This document shows, in pieces, positions 44,942 through 54,900 of a DNA stretch of 64,000 nt. Both the position numbers and the translations under genes were made by a program. Positions within the stretch are counted from its first letter, which is position 1. Every line of letters starts with the position of its first letter. The stretch spans positions 1 through 64,000 of the forward strand of contig PAAR01000023.1 in assembly GCA_002699085.1 (NCBI GenBank). Direction: 5' to 3'. The notes beneath the pieces were generated by a model. That model was not told the DNA's origin. It worked only from the letters and a program-made list of their open reading frames with translations, and searched no databases. Source of the stretch: Micavibrio sp. GTDB lineage: Bacteria; Pseudomonadota; Alphaproteobacteria; Micavibrionales; UBA9664.

Positions 44942-47601
44942 TGCATATAGAGCCCAAAGCCTCTAAAAATATTCTAAATTCTATCAATATTCTGTCCGCA
45001 GCCTTTATCGTCAGCCTGCTAATGTTTGCTCTTGTGGTAATGCACAACTACAAAATGTACAAAAATTATGATGCGGCAACAACATTGCGCATGAAACTAG
45101 CAGAACTCAGTACAAAAATTGATAACCAAGATGAAACCCTCGGTTTTTCTACGATGATGGGGGCTCAATCTAGTGATGCTGTTTGGCGGAACAGGCATAA
45201 CAAGCACGAAAAGGCTATAGAGCGCACGATAGAAAACGTTATTACTCTTGTGCCCACCACTGACATAAAAAATGCTGCAAAAAGAATCACAAAAACACAT
45301 GAAGAACTTTCACTGTTAGAAGATACTATTTTCTCTTCTGCTCAAAACGATGACTATCAAACTGCGCAAGCAATTATCCATAGTAATGATTACAAAAGAT
45401 CAAAAGATGCTTATTCCGATTCTTTAAAAGACTTTATTATTGCTGTGCACGCACAAAGCAACAATAACGATAGCATGTTAAAATCTGGGACGCTTGCAAG
45501 TATGGAATTTATACTCGCTGGATTGTGGCTTTTCATTATGCTGATGCTCTACAAATCAAAGAAAAAAATGAGCAACATGATGCAAGAAACACTTCAGGCA
45601 AATCAGGTGAAATCTGATTTCTTAGCCACTATGAGCCATGAGATACGCACGCCGATGAACGGCATCATTGGTATGGCAGAGTTAATCCTGTCCGCTACAC
45701 CAAGCAAACAGATATCCAGCTATACAAAAACCATCATTAATTCGAGTGAAACACTCTTGAGTATTATCAATGATATTTTAGATTTTTCAAAAATCGAAGC
45801 GGGTAAATTAGAACTTGATCCGCTGCCTTGTGATCTCTTAGAGATCGTTGATGACATTGCACTAATGTACTCTGTCAGCGCTAGGGATAAAGCTGTTGAG
45901 CTAGCAGTTCATTACAAACCGGGTACAGAACAATTCATTTTTGCAGACCCCTCTCGTATTCGCCAGATATTAAGCAATCTTATTAACAACGCCATAAAAT
46001 TTACTGAAAAAGGCTATATAGCCATCACAATTGAAGAAACACCTATATCTAAGCATAACGAAGATATTGCTATGATTCATTTTAATATTGAGGACACTGG
46101 TATCGGCATGTCTGAAGAGACTCAAGCTAAAATATTCGAAAAATTTTCACAGGCTGATAATACAACGACGCGAAAATATGGCGGTACTGGGCTCGGCTTA
46201 TCCATTTGCAAACATCTAGTCGCTTTAATGGGGGGCACCATTGGTGCAAATAGTATAGAAGGAGAAGGGTCATCTTTTTGGTTCACCTTACCCTTAAAAC
46301 GCAACAAGGAGATTGTTCAAGTCAAGGCCAAACCACCTATATTAAACAATGTAAAAATCTTAATTGTTGATGATTTGGACATTATTCAAACAATTGTTTC
46401 AGAACAATTAACGCAAGCTGGAATGCGCTGTTCATATGCGTCAAATGGGCCTGAAGCACTTAAAATGATGTTAGAGGCAGAACAAAATAACGACCCCTTC
46501 CAAATGGTTATTATTGACTACTTAATGCCTGAAATGAACGGTGAAATGCTCGCTATTGCAATTAATGACCATGAAACATTACGTCGTAGTTGCCTAGTCA
46601 TGTTAACGGCTGCTGGTAATCCTTTAGGAAGCGAGGATTTTAGCAAAAGAGGGTTTTCTTCCTATATGCCCAAGCCTGTTCAAAATAAAGCATTAATAGA
46701 TTCAATGGCTATTATTTGGGACGAATACAAAAATGGCAAAACAGATAGCATTATACATGTCGACACACAAAAACTGAGTAAAGATATAGACCTGGATAAT
46801 GAACCCCAACTGATCCATGCGCATATTCTAATCGCCGAAGATAATCTAGTAAATCAAGTCTTCATCAAAGAGATTTTAGAAGAAATGGGCTGTAAGTACA
46901 CAACAGTATCTAACGGCAAAGAAGTTATTGCTGCCTTACAAAAAAATAGTTTTGACCTTATTATAATGGATTGCCTCATGCCAATTATGGATGGTTTTGA
47001 GGCTACGCAAGAAATCTTAGAAATGAAACAACAGAAAATTATTAAAAAGGATATGCCCATTATTGCACTCACTGCCAATGCAATGAAAGGTGATAGGGAA
47101 CGTTGCTTAGCGGCTGGCATGAATGATTATTTAGCAAAACCTGTCCGCAAAAATGAACTGAAGAAAAAAATATATGAATGGGTCAAAGGCAGTGCCGCTG
47201 AATTTTATTTTGAGCCCGTCATAAAAAAGCCAGCCCTTAGCAAAGATACACTCATTGATGAAGCGATGATAGAATCGGCCAGATCTATACTCAAAGGAAA
47301 ATATGATTCCATGGTGACTATTTACTTTGATAATTGTTGGGAACTGATGAACGAAATAAAAACTGCACTAGATATTAATGATGTACAGGGACTTATACGC
47401 CCAGCACACAGTTTAAAATCCAGCAGCAAACAGATGGGTGCTGTTGCGCTGTCAGAATTAGCGAAAAACCTAGAAATTTCAGCTAAAAATCAGATGAACG
47501 GCATTGTTATATTTAATAAAAATAATCTATCAAACTTATACAAAGAGGCCGAGCAAGTTCTTATTGACACAAAACAAGCATTGAAAAAGAAGGCTTCATA
47601 A
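44941..47601 (+). CDS. Hybrid histidine kinase with two receivers and Hpt
   Basis: An 886-residue sensor kinase. Two transmembrane helices (about 15-37 and 186-204) enclose a helical periplasmic sensor domain. HisKA has H233 (TMSHEIRTP); HATPase GGTGLGLSI; receivers with D526 (IDYLMPEMNG) and D677 (MDCLMPIMDG); Hpt with H823 (PAHSLKSSSKQ). ATG 44941 overlaps the previous stop; a GTG six bases earlier is possible. Its likely partners are the receiver-ATPase protein and an OmpR-type regulator in the same island. Confidence 0.92.
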   Translation: MHIEPKASKNILNSINILSAAFIVSLLMFALVVMHNYKMYKNYDAATTLRMKLAELSTKIDNQDETLGFSTMMGAQSSDAVWRNRHNKHEKAIERTIENVITLVPTTDIKNAAKRITKTHEELSLLEDTIFSSAQNDDYQTAQAIIHSNDYKRSKDAYSDSLKDFIIAVHAQSNNNDSMLKSGTLASMEFILAGLWLFIMLMLYKSKKKMSNMMQETLQANQVKSDFLATMSHEIRTPMNGIIGMAELILSATPSKQISSYTKTIINSSETLLSIINDILDFSKIEAGKLELDPLPCDLLEIVDDIALMYSVSARDKAVELAVHYKPGTEQFIFADPSRIRQILSNLINNAIKFTEKGYIAITIEETPISKHNEDIAMIHFNIEDTGIGMSEETQAKIFEKFSQADNTTTRKYGGTGLGLSICKHLVALMGGTIGANSIEGEGSSFWFTLPLKRNKEIVQVKAKPPILNNVKILIVDDLDIIQTIVSEQLTQAGMRCSYASNGPEALKMMLEAEQNNDPFQMVIIDYLMPEMNGEMLAIAINDHETLRRSCLVMLTAAGNPLGSEDFSKRGFSSYMPKPVQNKALIDSMAIIWDEYKNGKTDSIIHVDTQKLSKDIDLDNEPQLIHAHILIAEDNLVNQVFIKEILEEMGCKYTTVSNGKEVIAALQKNSFDLIIMDCLMPIMDGFEATQEILEMKQQKIIKKDMPIIALTANAMKGDRERCLAAGMNDYLAKPVRKNELKKKIYEWVKGSAAEFYFEPVIKKPALSKDTLIDEAMIESARSILKGKYDSMVTIYFDNCWELMNEIKTALDINDVQGLIRPAHSLKSSSKQMGAVALSELAKNLEISAKNQMNGIVIFNKNNLSNLYKEAEQVLIDTKQALKKKAS

Positions 47602-47602
47602 T

Positions 47603-47785
47603 TTATGTCTCAGAATATCGCCACCACTTTTGAAGCAGTGCTTTTTGTTCTTGCAAAGCGAAATAGAATTTTTGTAGATGTACGTCTTTTTCAATAGCTT
47701 CTTCAACATCGGATTTTGAATCGGCATCTAACGCACCATCAACAAGTGCCTCAATGTCTCTATATGATATATTTTTTTGTTCCAT
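47603..47785 (-). CDS. Small anti-sigma-factor-like protein
   Basis: A 60-residue protein. The N-terminus YRDIEALVDGALDADSKSDV followed by an amphipathic helix resembles the N-terminal domain of membrane or soluble anti-sigma factors (pattern LxxYVDGELD). The zinc-binding Cys/His and the C-terminal helix are absent, so it would be a minimal soluble form. The ECF sigma gene lies 1.95 kb upstream on the same strand, with a kinase gene between them on the other strand. A candidate EcfG-type promoter precedes it. Confidence 0.6.
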   Translation of the reverse strand: MEQKNISYRDIEALVDGALDADSKSDVEEAIEKDVHLQKFYFALQEQKALLQKWWRYSET

Positions 47786-47803
47786 GGCATTCTTTTCTAT
47801 AAA

Positions 47804-47829
47804 AACAATGGATAGAACCTAAAAGTTCC
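47804..47829 (-). promoter_or_regulatory. Candidate EcfG-type promoter of the anti-sigma-like gene
   Basis: On the minus strand GGAAC (47829-47825), 17 bp, TGTT (47807-47804), against the alphaproteobacterial general-stress consensus GGAAC-N16/17-CGTT. One base differs. It is 19 bp from the start codon. Confidence 0.4.
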
Positions 47830-47871
47830 CTTTTTTCTTGCTTTCTACATCCAAGCGCTTACATATAGTCT

Positions 47872-49695
47872 ATGCACTCACAGCTTATAAGAAATTTTAT
47901 AGTTTTTTCAGCTATTGTCGTTATATCGGTATGCATTATTACTGTTGTGGTCTTGCGTGGTAATGCAAAGATCGATCAATCAAAAGAACAAATTATTTAT
48001 TCCCATGATTTAATTACTCTAACCAAAAGTCTGACCTCTGAAATAGAAGCAATGCTTGCAAATCAGCGTGGTTATTTTTTAACTGGAGATCAAAGCTATC
48101 TTAATGATTATACAACCAGTAAATCAATCTTGGATGAATATCTGAGCACCCTTGATATCATTGCTAAAGACGCCCAGAAAGAAAAATTAGACACATTAAA
48201 GAATCAAATAAATCTATATGTTGAGAAATTAGACGAAGCCATGGCTAATTTCAAACCTCAAAAGTCCCAACTCAACTCACAAAACAGAGAGATACTGAAA
48301 CAATTTAGCAATACTATTAATGATGTGAATGCTGAAATTGTTGGACAAGAATACACAACGCTTAATAATCGCATCACTTATTTCCAAGATAAGCAAAAAA
48401 AATACCAAGAAACGCTTTTGGCTATCGCATTCATAACAGGTACATTACTGATTATCTTCAATATTTGGCTATTACGTGCACAAATCAATTTGCTAAACGC
48501 CAAAAAATCGGCTGAAAATGCTACCAAAGCTAAAGGCGATTTCTTAGCCCATATGAGTCATGAGATACGTACACCTTTAACGGCTATTTCAGGCGCATCA
48601 GAAATTCTCAATAAGAAAAAGCAAGACTATGACCCTCGCACTGCTAAATTACTGAGTGTCATAGGCTCTAGTGCAGCCAGTTTAAAAGATCTTATTACTG
48701 ATATTCTTGATTTCTCAAAAATTGAGAGCAATCAAATTGATCTTGACTATGCTTATCATAATTTAGATGCCCTATTACAACAAGTTATTAGTATTATGTC
48801 TGTTCGGGCAACTGAAAAGGGCTTGGACTTTAAAGTCACAAATACATTAGAGACTGATACAAAATTCTATTGTGACAAAGCGCGGTTAAGACAAATTCTT
48901 ATTAATCTTGTCGGCAATGCTATTAAATTCACTGAAGAGGGTGCTGTAGAGATCACGATTAAGAAAATCGAGCGACACCATGCTGATACCGATAAAATAG
49001 ATAATGTTCTTGAATTTTCCGTTACAGATCAAGGTATTGGCATTCCACAAGACAAACTAAACCTTATATTTGAAGAATTTCAACAAGCTGATGCTTCAGT
49101 CTCCCGACGCTTTGGTGGTACGGGCTTAGGGTTATCTATATCAAAGAAATTAGCTTATTTGATGAATGGGTCGCTATCTGTAGTAAGTCGGGAAGGACAA
49201 GGATCTACCTTTAGCTTAACCCTGCCCGCTAAACTTAAATCAAATACGCCTATCACGCATCCTCCTATGAAATCTAAAATAAAAAAGGTAAAGCACACAC
49301 CAACGGACGATAGAATTCTTGTTGTTGAAGATTATGAAGGGAACATTATTGTTCTTACAACTTTGTTGGAAGATCTTGGCATATCATACGACATCGCTCG
49401 GACAGGCGTCGAAGCGATTGCTGCTTTTTCCGATAATCATTACCAAGTTATCTTAATGGATATCCAAATGCCGGAAATGGATGGTTTAACTGCTACAGCT
49501 ACTATTCGTCGTACAGAAGAGACTGAAAACCTCACAAAGACCCCTATCATTGGCATGACAGCTCATGCACTTCTAGAAGATAAACAAAAATGTATTGAAG
49601 CTGGCATGAATGATTTCATTCCAAAGCCAATTGATGAAGAAAGTTTTATCAAAACATTGAAAAAATATCTTACACAAAAAAAAGAAGCCGCCTAA
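47872..49695 (+). CDS. CHASE3-type hybrid histidine kinase
   Basis: A 607-residue sensor: transmembrane helices about 7-28 and 182-200; periplasmic CHASE3-like domain (LTSEIEAMLANQRGYFLTGD); HisKA with H230 (HMSHEIRTP); HATPase with DQGIGIP and GGTGLGLSISK; receiver with D530 (MDIQMPEMDG). No Hpt domain. It lies between the anti-sigma-like and sigma genes but on the opposite strand. Confidence 0.92.
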   Translation: MHSQLIRNFIVFSAIVVISVCIITVVVLRGNAKIDQSKEQIIYSHDLITLTKSLTSEIEAMLANQRGYFLTGDQSYLNDYTTSKSILDEYLSTLDIIAKDAQKEKLDTLKNQINLYVEKLDEAMANFKPQKSQLNSQNREILKQFSNTINDVNAEIVGQEYTTLNNRITYFQDKQKKYQETLLAIAFITGTLLIIFNIWLLRAQINLLNAKKSAENATKAKGDFLAHMSHEIRTPLTAISGASEILNKKKQDYDPRTAKLLSVIGSSAASLKDLITDILDFSKIESNQIDLDYAYHNLDALLQQVISIMSVRATEKGLDFKVTNTLETDTKFYCDKARLRQILINLVGNAIKFTEEGAVEITIKKIERHHADTDKIDNVLEFSVTDQGIGIPQDKLNLIFEEFQQADASVSRRFGGTGLGLSISKKLAYLMNGSLSVVSREGQGSTFSLTLPAKLKSNTPITHPPMKSKIKKVKHTPTDDRILVVEDYEGNIIVLTTLLEDLGISYDIARTGVEAIAAFSDNHYQVILMDIQMPEMDGLTATATIRRTEETENLTKTPIIGMTAHALLEDKQKCIEAGMNDFIPKPIDEESFIKTLKKYLTQKKEAA

Positions 49696-49709
49696 TTAAA
49701 AGCGGCTTC
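49675..49709 (-). terminator. Terminator of the sigma gene, overlapping the kinase 3' end
   Basis: GAAGCCGC (49684-49691) and GCGGCTTC (49702-49709) form an 8-bp stem. On the minus strand it is followed by a run of eight T. It lies inside the last codons and stop of the kinase gene. Confidence 0.75.
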
Positions 49710-49738
49710 CTAGTTTTGAGGGAGAGAGATCGTAAAAC

Positions 49739-50290
49739 TTATGCGTAGGCAACCCTAGCTTCAGCTAATTCTGGCGCATACAGCGCATTATCATTTGTGT
49801 GGAAATTTGGCTTAATGTGATTAATCGCTTTCGTTAAATTGCCACGGGCACGAGAAAGTCTTGAACGTACTGTACCAACAGGTATTTTTAAATGTTTGGC
49901 AACATCTTCATACGCCATTTCTTTAATACATACCATGACAAGAACTTCTTTATGCTCTGCTGATAATTCATCCATAGCTGCAGTAACTTCTTTTAATTCT
50001 AGTGCTGTATCTTGGGCAGGATCTACTGAAAAAGACTCTATATAGCTTTCAGGATCGTATTGTGTTTCAAATTTTCTTTTGCGACGATACGCACTGACGA
50101 ATAAGTTATACATGATTTTACATGACCATTTGAATACACTTGAATCCTTACGGAATAAATGTCTTTTCTCTAATGCGCGTAAGATAGTATTTTGTGTCAA
50201 ATCTTCGGCATCAGCTTGTGAACGGGTCAATTTAAAAGCAAATTTTCTTAAACCATCCATTTCATCTAATAACATATCATTGGTAAACAT
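49739..50290 (-). CDS. ECF RNA polymerase sigma factor
   Basis: A 183-residue sigma-70-family factor with region 2 (about 8-70: LRKFAFKLTRSQADAEDLTQ) and region 4 (about 118-168: AMDELSAEHKEVL, VPVGTVRSRLSRAR written as IPVGTVRSRLSRAR). AGGAGA precedes the ATG. The layout resembles the EcfG/ECF15 general-stress group, but no NepR or PhyR gene is adjacent, so the group is not certain. Divergent from an OmpR-type regulator. The nearest anti-sigma candidate is the 60-residue protein 2 kb away. Confidence 0.88.
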   Translation of the reverse strand: MFTNDMLLDEMDGLRKFAFKLTRSQADAEDLTQNTILRALEKRHLFRKDSSVFKWSCKIMYNLFVSAYRRKRKFETQYDPESYIESFSVDPAQDTALELKEVTAAMDELSAEHKEVLVMVCIKEMAYEDVAKHLKIPVGTVRSRLSRARGNLTKAINHIKPNFHTNDNALYAPELAEARVAYA

Positions 50291-50434
50291 AACTATCTCC
50301 TGTATTTTTTCTCTTTACAAATTCAGGATATTGCTTGAGTGTATCTTCAATATGTCGTCTATGTATGCATGAAGTAATATATTGTAAGAAACATGTAACA
50401 AAGATTTCTAATAATAATTTGAGAGCGCAGAGCC

Positions 50435-51148
50435 ATGGGAATAGCCAATATTTTATCGGTTGATGATGACGAGAACCTACAATTCGTCATTAAAGAATAT
50501 TTAGAAGATGAAGGACATACCGTATTCACTGCCGCCAATAGAAATGAACTTTTAGATATTCTGGAAAAAGAAACGATTGATATCGTTTTGCAAGACCTCG
50601 TTATACCTAATGATGACGGCCTCTCAATGATTTCTGCTATCAGAGAGAAATCAGAAGCTTTTATCTTTATCGTTAGTGGCAAAGATGACCCGTTAGATAA
50701 AATCATAGGCTTAGAAGTCGGTGCCGATGATTACATTACAAAACCTTTCGAGATGCGCGAACTAAACGCTCGTATAAAGGCCACGATGCGTCGATTTAAA
50801 CAACAAAAAGAGACAGCAGCGGCTGAAACAGAAGATGAAGGTCCTAGTAAAATAACCTTGCCACATTGGGTGTTAGACCGTTCAAGATTCCAGCTCTTCG
50901 ATACTGCTGGTAAATCAATGAACCTTACAACAGGCGAATTTCAATTATTAGAAGCACTCGCCTTAGCCCCTAACCGCGTTTTATCACGAGAACATCTATT
51001 TAGTATCACCCGTGACGGCAAGTTTGACGTTTATGACCGAGCCATTGACATTCAAATTGGTCGCATACGCAAAAAAATGAACGACGACCCAAATGACCCC
51101 CAACACATTAAAACAGTGCGTGGCGTAGGTTATATGCTGGTTGTATAG
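50435..51148 (+). CDS. OmpR-family response regulator
   Basis: A 237-residue regulator: receiver with D54 (VLQDLVIPNDDG) and conserved Lys in YITKPF; winged helix with IDIQIGRIRKKM and TVRGVGYML. The phospho-Asp segment is QDL rather than the common LDL/MDL. No kinase is coupled to it; the CHASE3 kinase upstream is a candidate partner. It precedes the damaged RND efflux locus. Confidence 0.92.
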   Translation: MGIANILSVDDDENLQFVIKEYLEDEGHTVFTAANRNELLDILEKETIDIVLQDLVIPNDDGLSMISAIREKSEAFIFIVSGKDDPLDKIIGLEVGADDYITKPFEMRELNARIKATMRRFKQQKETAAAETEDEGPSKITLPHWVLDRSRFQLFDTAGKSMNLTTGEFQLLEALALAPNRVLSREHLFSITRDGKFDVYDRAIDIQIGRIRKKMNDDPNDPQHIKTVRGVGYMLVV

Positions 51149-51154
51149 CCCCTC

Positions 51155-51170
51155 TTGACTAATCAGTCAA
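51155..51170 (+). promoter_or_regulatory. TetR-type operator and promoter of the RND locus
   Basis: TTGACTAATCAGTCAA is a near-perfect palindrome (two centre mismatches) of the kind bound by AcrR/TetR regulators. Its left half also serves as a -35 hexamer; TATATA follows at 51177-51182 after 16 bp. It lies 20 bp before the tetR remnant, as expected for self-repression. Confidence 0.65.
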
Positions 51171-51189
51171 ATATGTTATATAGTTGTTA

Positions 51190-51291
51190 ATGACACAAAA
51201 AATCGACACAAAGCAGAAAATTATACAGACTGCCGTAGACCTTATATGGATGAGCGTATCAATAATGAGCGCGTCGCCGCTGCCGCTGTAG
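51190..51291 (+). pseudogene. Remnant of a TetR-family regulator (N-terminus only)
   Basis: ATG 51190 starts MTQKIDTKQKIIQTAVDLIW, the typical first helix of a TetR regulator (KxxIIxTAxxLI). After about codon 20 the similarity ends, and the frame stops at 51289-51291. From 51246 the DNA instead encodes the middle of an RND adaptor in another frame. The rest of tetR is missing. Confidence 0.75.
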
Positions 51292-51974
51292 CCGAAGCTG
51301 AAGCTGCCCTTGAACAGACACAAATAAATCTCGATTATGCTTCAGTTAAAGCACCCATTTCTGGTCGTTTAAGTCGCATTGAGATTACGGAAGGCAATCT
51401 TGTGCAAGCTTCTACGGCGCCAATCTTGACAACAATTGTCTCAGATGAGGGAATATACGCTGATTTTGATGTCGATGAGCAAACATATATCTCACATATT
51501 CGTCAAATGGCTAAGACACAACAAGATGAGGCGAAAATCCCTGTACGTGTTCACATTGGCGATGACAATGCGGACAGCGATTATGAAGGATTTATTTATA
51601 GCTTTGACAACCGTATCGACCCGAGCTCAGGGACTATACGTGCTCGTGCCCTTATTCCCAACAAAGATGACAGCCTTTTGCCCGGTATGTTTGTTCGCAT
51701 TGATGTAGGCAGTACGCAAGCTGAAGAACGTATTGTTATCACTGATAAAGCCATTGGCACCGATCAAGACCGTAAATTTGTCTATATCATTGATGAGAAT
51801 GGCCAAGTTGCCTATAGAGAAGTACATTTGGGTGCAAGTATAGACGGCAAACACGTTATTACAGACGGTCTTAACGACGGAGATGTGATTATTACAGAAG
51901 GTATTGTCAAAATTCGTCCTGGTATGCCTGTAACTCCTAAAGCAAATGAACAGGCGACGCATGAATCTCTCTAA
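51246..51974 (+). pseudogene. RND efflux adaptor, N-terminally truncated
   Basis: An AcrA/MexA-type adaptor of which only the last 242 residues remain: end of the coiled-coil hairpin (AEAEAALEQTQINLDYASV), second lipoyl half (KAPISGRLSRIEITEGNLV), beta-barrel (DPSSGTIRARALIPN, LLPGMFVRID) and membrane-proximal domain. The signal peptide, first lipoyl half and first hairpin helix (about 110-140 residues) are missing, so it should not reach the periplasm. The stop overlaps the pump start, as in an intact operon. Confidence 0.85.
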
Positions 51975-54900
51975 ATATTTTATTGATAGACCTATCTTTG
52001 CTTCAGTTATTTCGCTCCTGATATTTATTTCGGGCTTAATAGCGATGTTTAACCTGCCCGTTTCTGAATACCCAGAAGTGAGCCCACCAACTATTTCAGT
52101 GACCGCTGTGTTTCCAGGGGCGAACCCAGCGACCATCGCTGAAACTGTAGCCACACCCCTAGAAGAACAAATAAACGGCGTTGAAAACATGCTGTATATG
52201 AATTCGCTTGCATCTACAGACGGCACATTATCTCTTAGTATCACATTCGCTATTGGCACAGATCCAGATTTAGCACAGCAACAAGTCCAAAACCGTGTTA
52301 GTCAAGCACTGCCTCGGTTACCTGAAGTAACTCGCCAATTGGGCGTAACAACAGCTAAAAGCTCACCAGATCTGACGATGGTTGTCCATTTAATTTCGCC
52401 TAATGAACGGTATAACGGCCTTTACTTACGAAATTACGGCACATTAAATGTTAAAGACCAGCTTGCTAAAGTTAAAGGTGTTGGGCAAGTATTTGTCTTT
52501 GGATCTGGTGACTACGCAATGCGCTTATGGCTTAACCCAGAAAAAATTGCAGAGCGTAATCTGACCGCTATGGAAGTCGTTCAAGCCGTAAGAAGCCAAA
52601 ATATTCAAGTGGCAGCAGGGACAGTCGGTGGCCCGCCTTACGATAAAGATGTTCAAATGGAACTACCTATCACCGCACAAGGGCGTTTAGAGAACCCAGA
52701 AGAATTTGGTGATATCATTATCAAACGTGATGAAAACGGCGTTGTCACCTTCCTAAAAGATGTAGCGCGTATTGAAATGGCGGCACAAACTTACTCGATC
52801 AACTCTCTTTTAAACAATAAAGAGGCGGTTGGTATCGCCATTTTTGCGGCAGCTGGCTCAAATGCTTTAGACATCTCTAAAAATATTCGAGCCACAATGG
52901 CCGATCTGAAAAAGGATTTTCCAGACGGTGTTGATTATAAAGTTATTTATGACCCGACTGTATTTGTGAAAGATTCGATTCATGCTGTTATAAAGACTCT
53001 ATTGGAAGCCATATTGCTTGTTGTAATTGTTGTAATTGTGTTTTTACAAACATGGCGTGCTTCAATTATTCCATTGTTGGCTGTACCCGTTTCCATTGTC
53101 GGGACATTCGCTGTCATGCTTTTACTAGGCTTTTCTATCAATGTTTTATCGTTGTTTGGCCTTATCTTGGCGATCGGTATCGTAGTCGATGATGCCATTG
53201 TTGTTGTCGAGAATGTCGAGCGAAATATTGAAGAGGGTAAGTCACCACGTGACGCCACTATTCAAGCAATGAAGGAAGTAACAGGCCCCATCATTGCGAC
53301 CTCACTTGTTCTTGGTGCTGTATTTATTCCAATTGCTTTTGTCAGTGGCCTAACAGGGCAATTCTATCGTCAATTCGCTCTCACCATTGCGATTGCAACT
53401 TTTATCTCAACAATTAACTCTCTCACACTGAGCCCTGCCTTATCTTGTCTATTGCTTAAAGAGAAAAAAGATCAAGATGACCTTGTCACAAGACTAATGA
53501 ACAAAATTTTTGGCGGATTCTTTAACTGGTTCAATAAATTCTTCCATAAGAGACAAGACGGCTATGCTAAATTTGTTGGCTTCTCGACTATCAGAAAAGC
53601 TGTTTTTATGGCCGCTTTTATTGCTCTTACAGCCATTACAGCAGCAGAGTTCAAGCTTATCCCTCAAGGCTTCGTCCCTGCCCAAGATAAAGGCTATCTA
53701 ATTGCCTTTGCTCAATTACCCACTGGCGCAACATTAGAGCGCACTGAAGCGGTTATTAAGAAAATGGGTGATATCGTCATGGCCGAAGAAGGTGTTAGTG
53801 ATGCGATCCAATTCCCCGGTCTTTCCATCAATGGGTTTATTAATTCATCTAGCGCAGGGATTGTTTTTATAGGGTTAAATTCGTTTGAAGAACGTGGTGA
53901 AAAAGGCATAAGCAGTATGGCAATCATGCAAAGTCTACAGCAAAAATTCGCTGGTATTGATGAAGCTTATGTGGCTGTCTTCCCACCGCCTGCGGTCAGT
54001 GGTATGGGTAGTGTTGGCGGTTTCAAGCTACAAATTCAGGATAAAACAGATTTAGGGTATGAAGCACTTGATAATGTTGTCAAAGAAGTAACTGGCAAAG
54101 CCTACGCAAATCCTGCCCTTACAGGTATTTTCTCTAGCTATAATGTGAATGTACCACAATTATATGCTGATCTTGACCGTACAAAGGCTAGAAAACTAGG
54201 TCTTTCTGTAGACGATATTTTTAATACGATGCAAATTTACCTTGGCTCAATTTACGTCAATGACTTCAATCAATTCGGCCGCACCTATCAAGTGATTGCA
54301 CAAGCCGATAAGCCTTATCGTGCGGAACAAGAAGATATTTTAAAATTAAAAGCACGGAATATAGCAGGCGAAATGATTCCACTTGGTGCTGTCATGGATG
54401 TTGAACGCACATTTGGACCAGACACAGCTTCACGCTACAATGCTTTCCGTTCTGCAGACCTAAATGGTGATGCAGCGCCCGGATATTCTAGCGGTCAAGC
54501 ACAAGCAGCCATCACACAAATTCTTAATGAAACACTGCCAAAAGGCATGTCTTTTGAATGGACAGATTTGACCTATCAGCAAATATTGGCAGGTAACACG
54601 GCGATCTATATTTTCCCACTTTGCTTATTACTCGTCTTTTTGGTTTTAGCGGCTCAGTATGAAAGCCTAACATTGCCTTTGGCTGTTATTCTGATTGTCC
54701 CTATGGCCATTCTCTCAGCATTATTCGGTATTATCATTTCAGGCGGTGATAATAATATCTTTACCCAAGTTGCGCTCTTTGTATTAGCAGGTCTTGCTAG
54801 TAAGAACGCTATTTTGATTGTCGAATTCGCACGAGAATTAGAACATCACGGTAAATCAATTATCGATGCCGCTGTTGAGGCTGCAAAAATGCGTCTTAGA

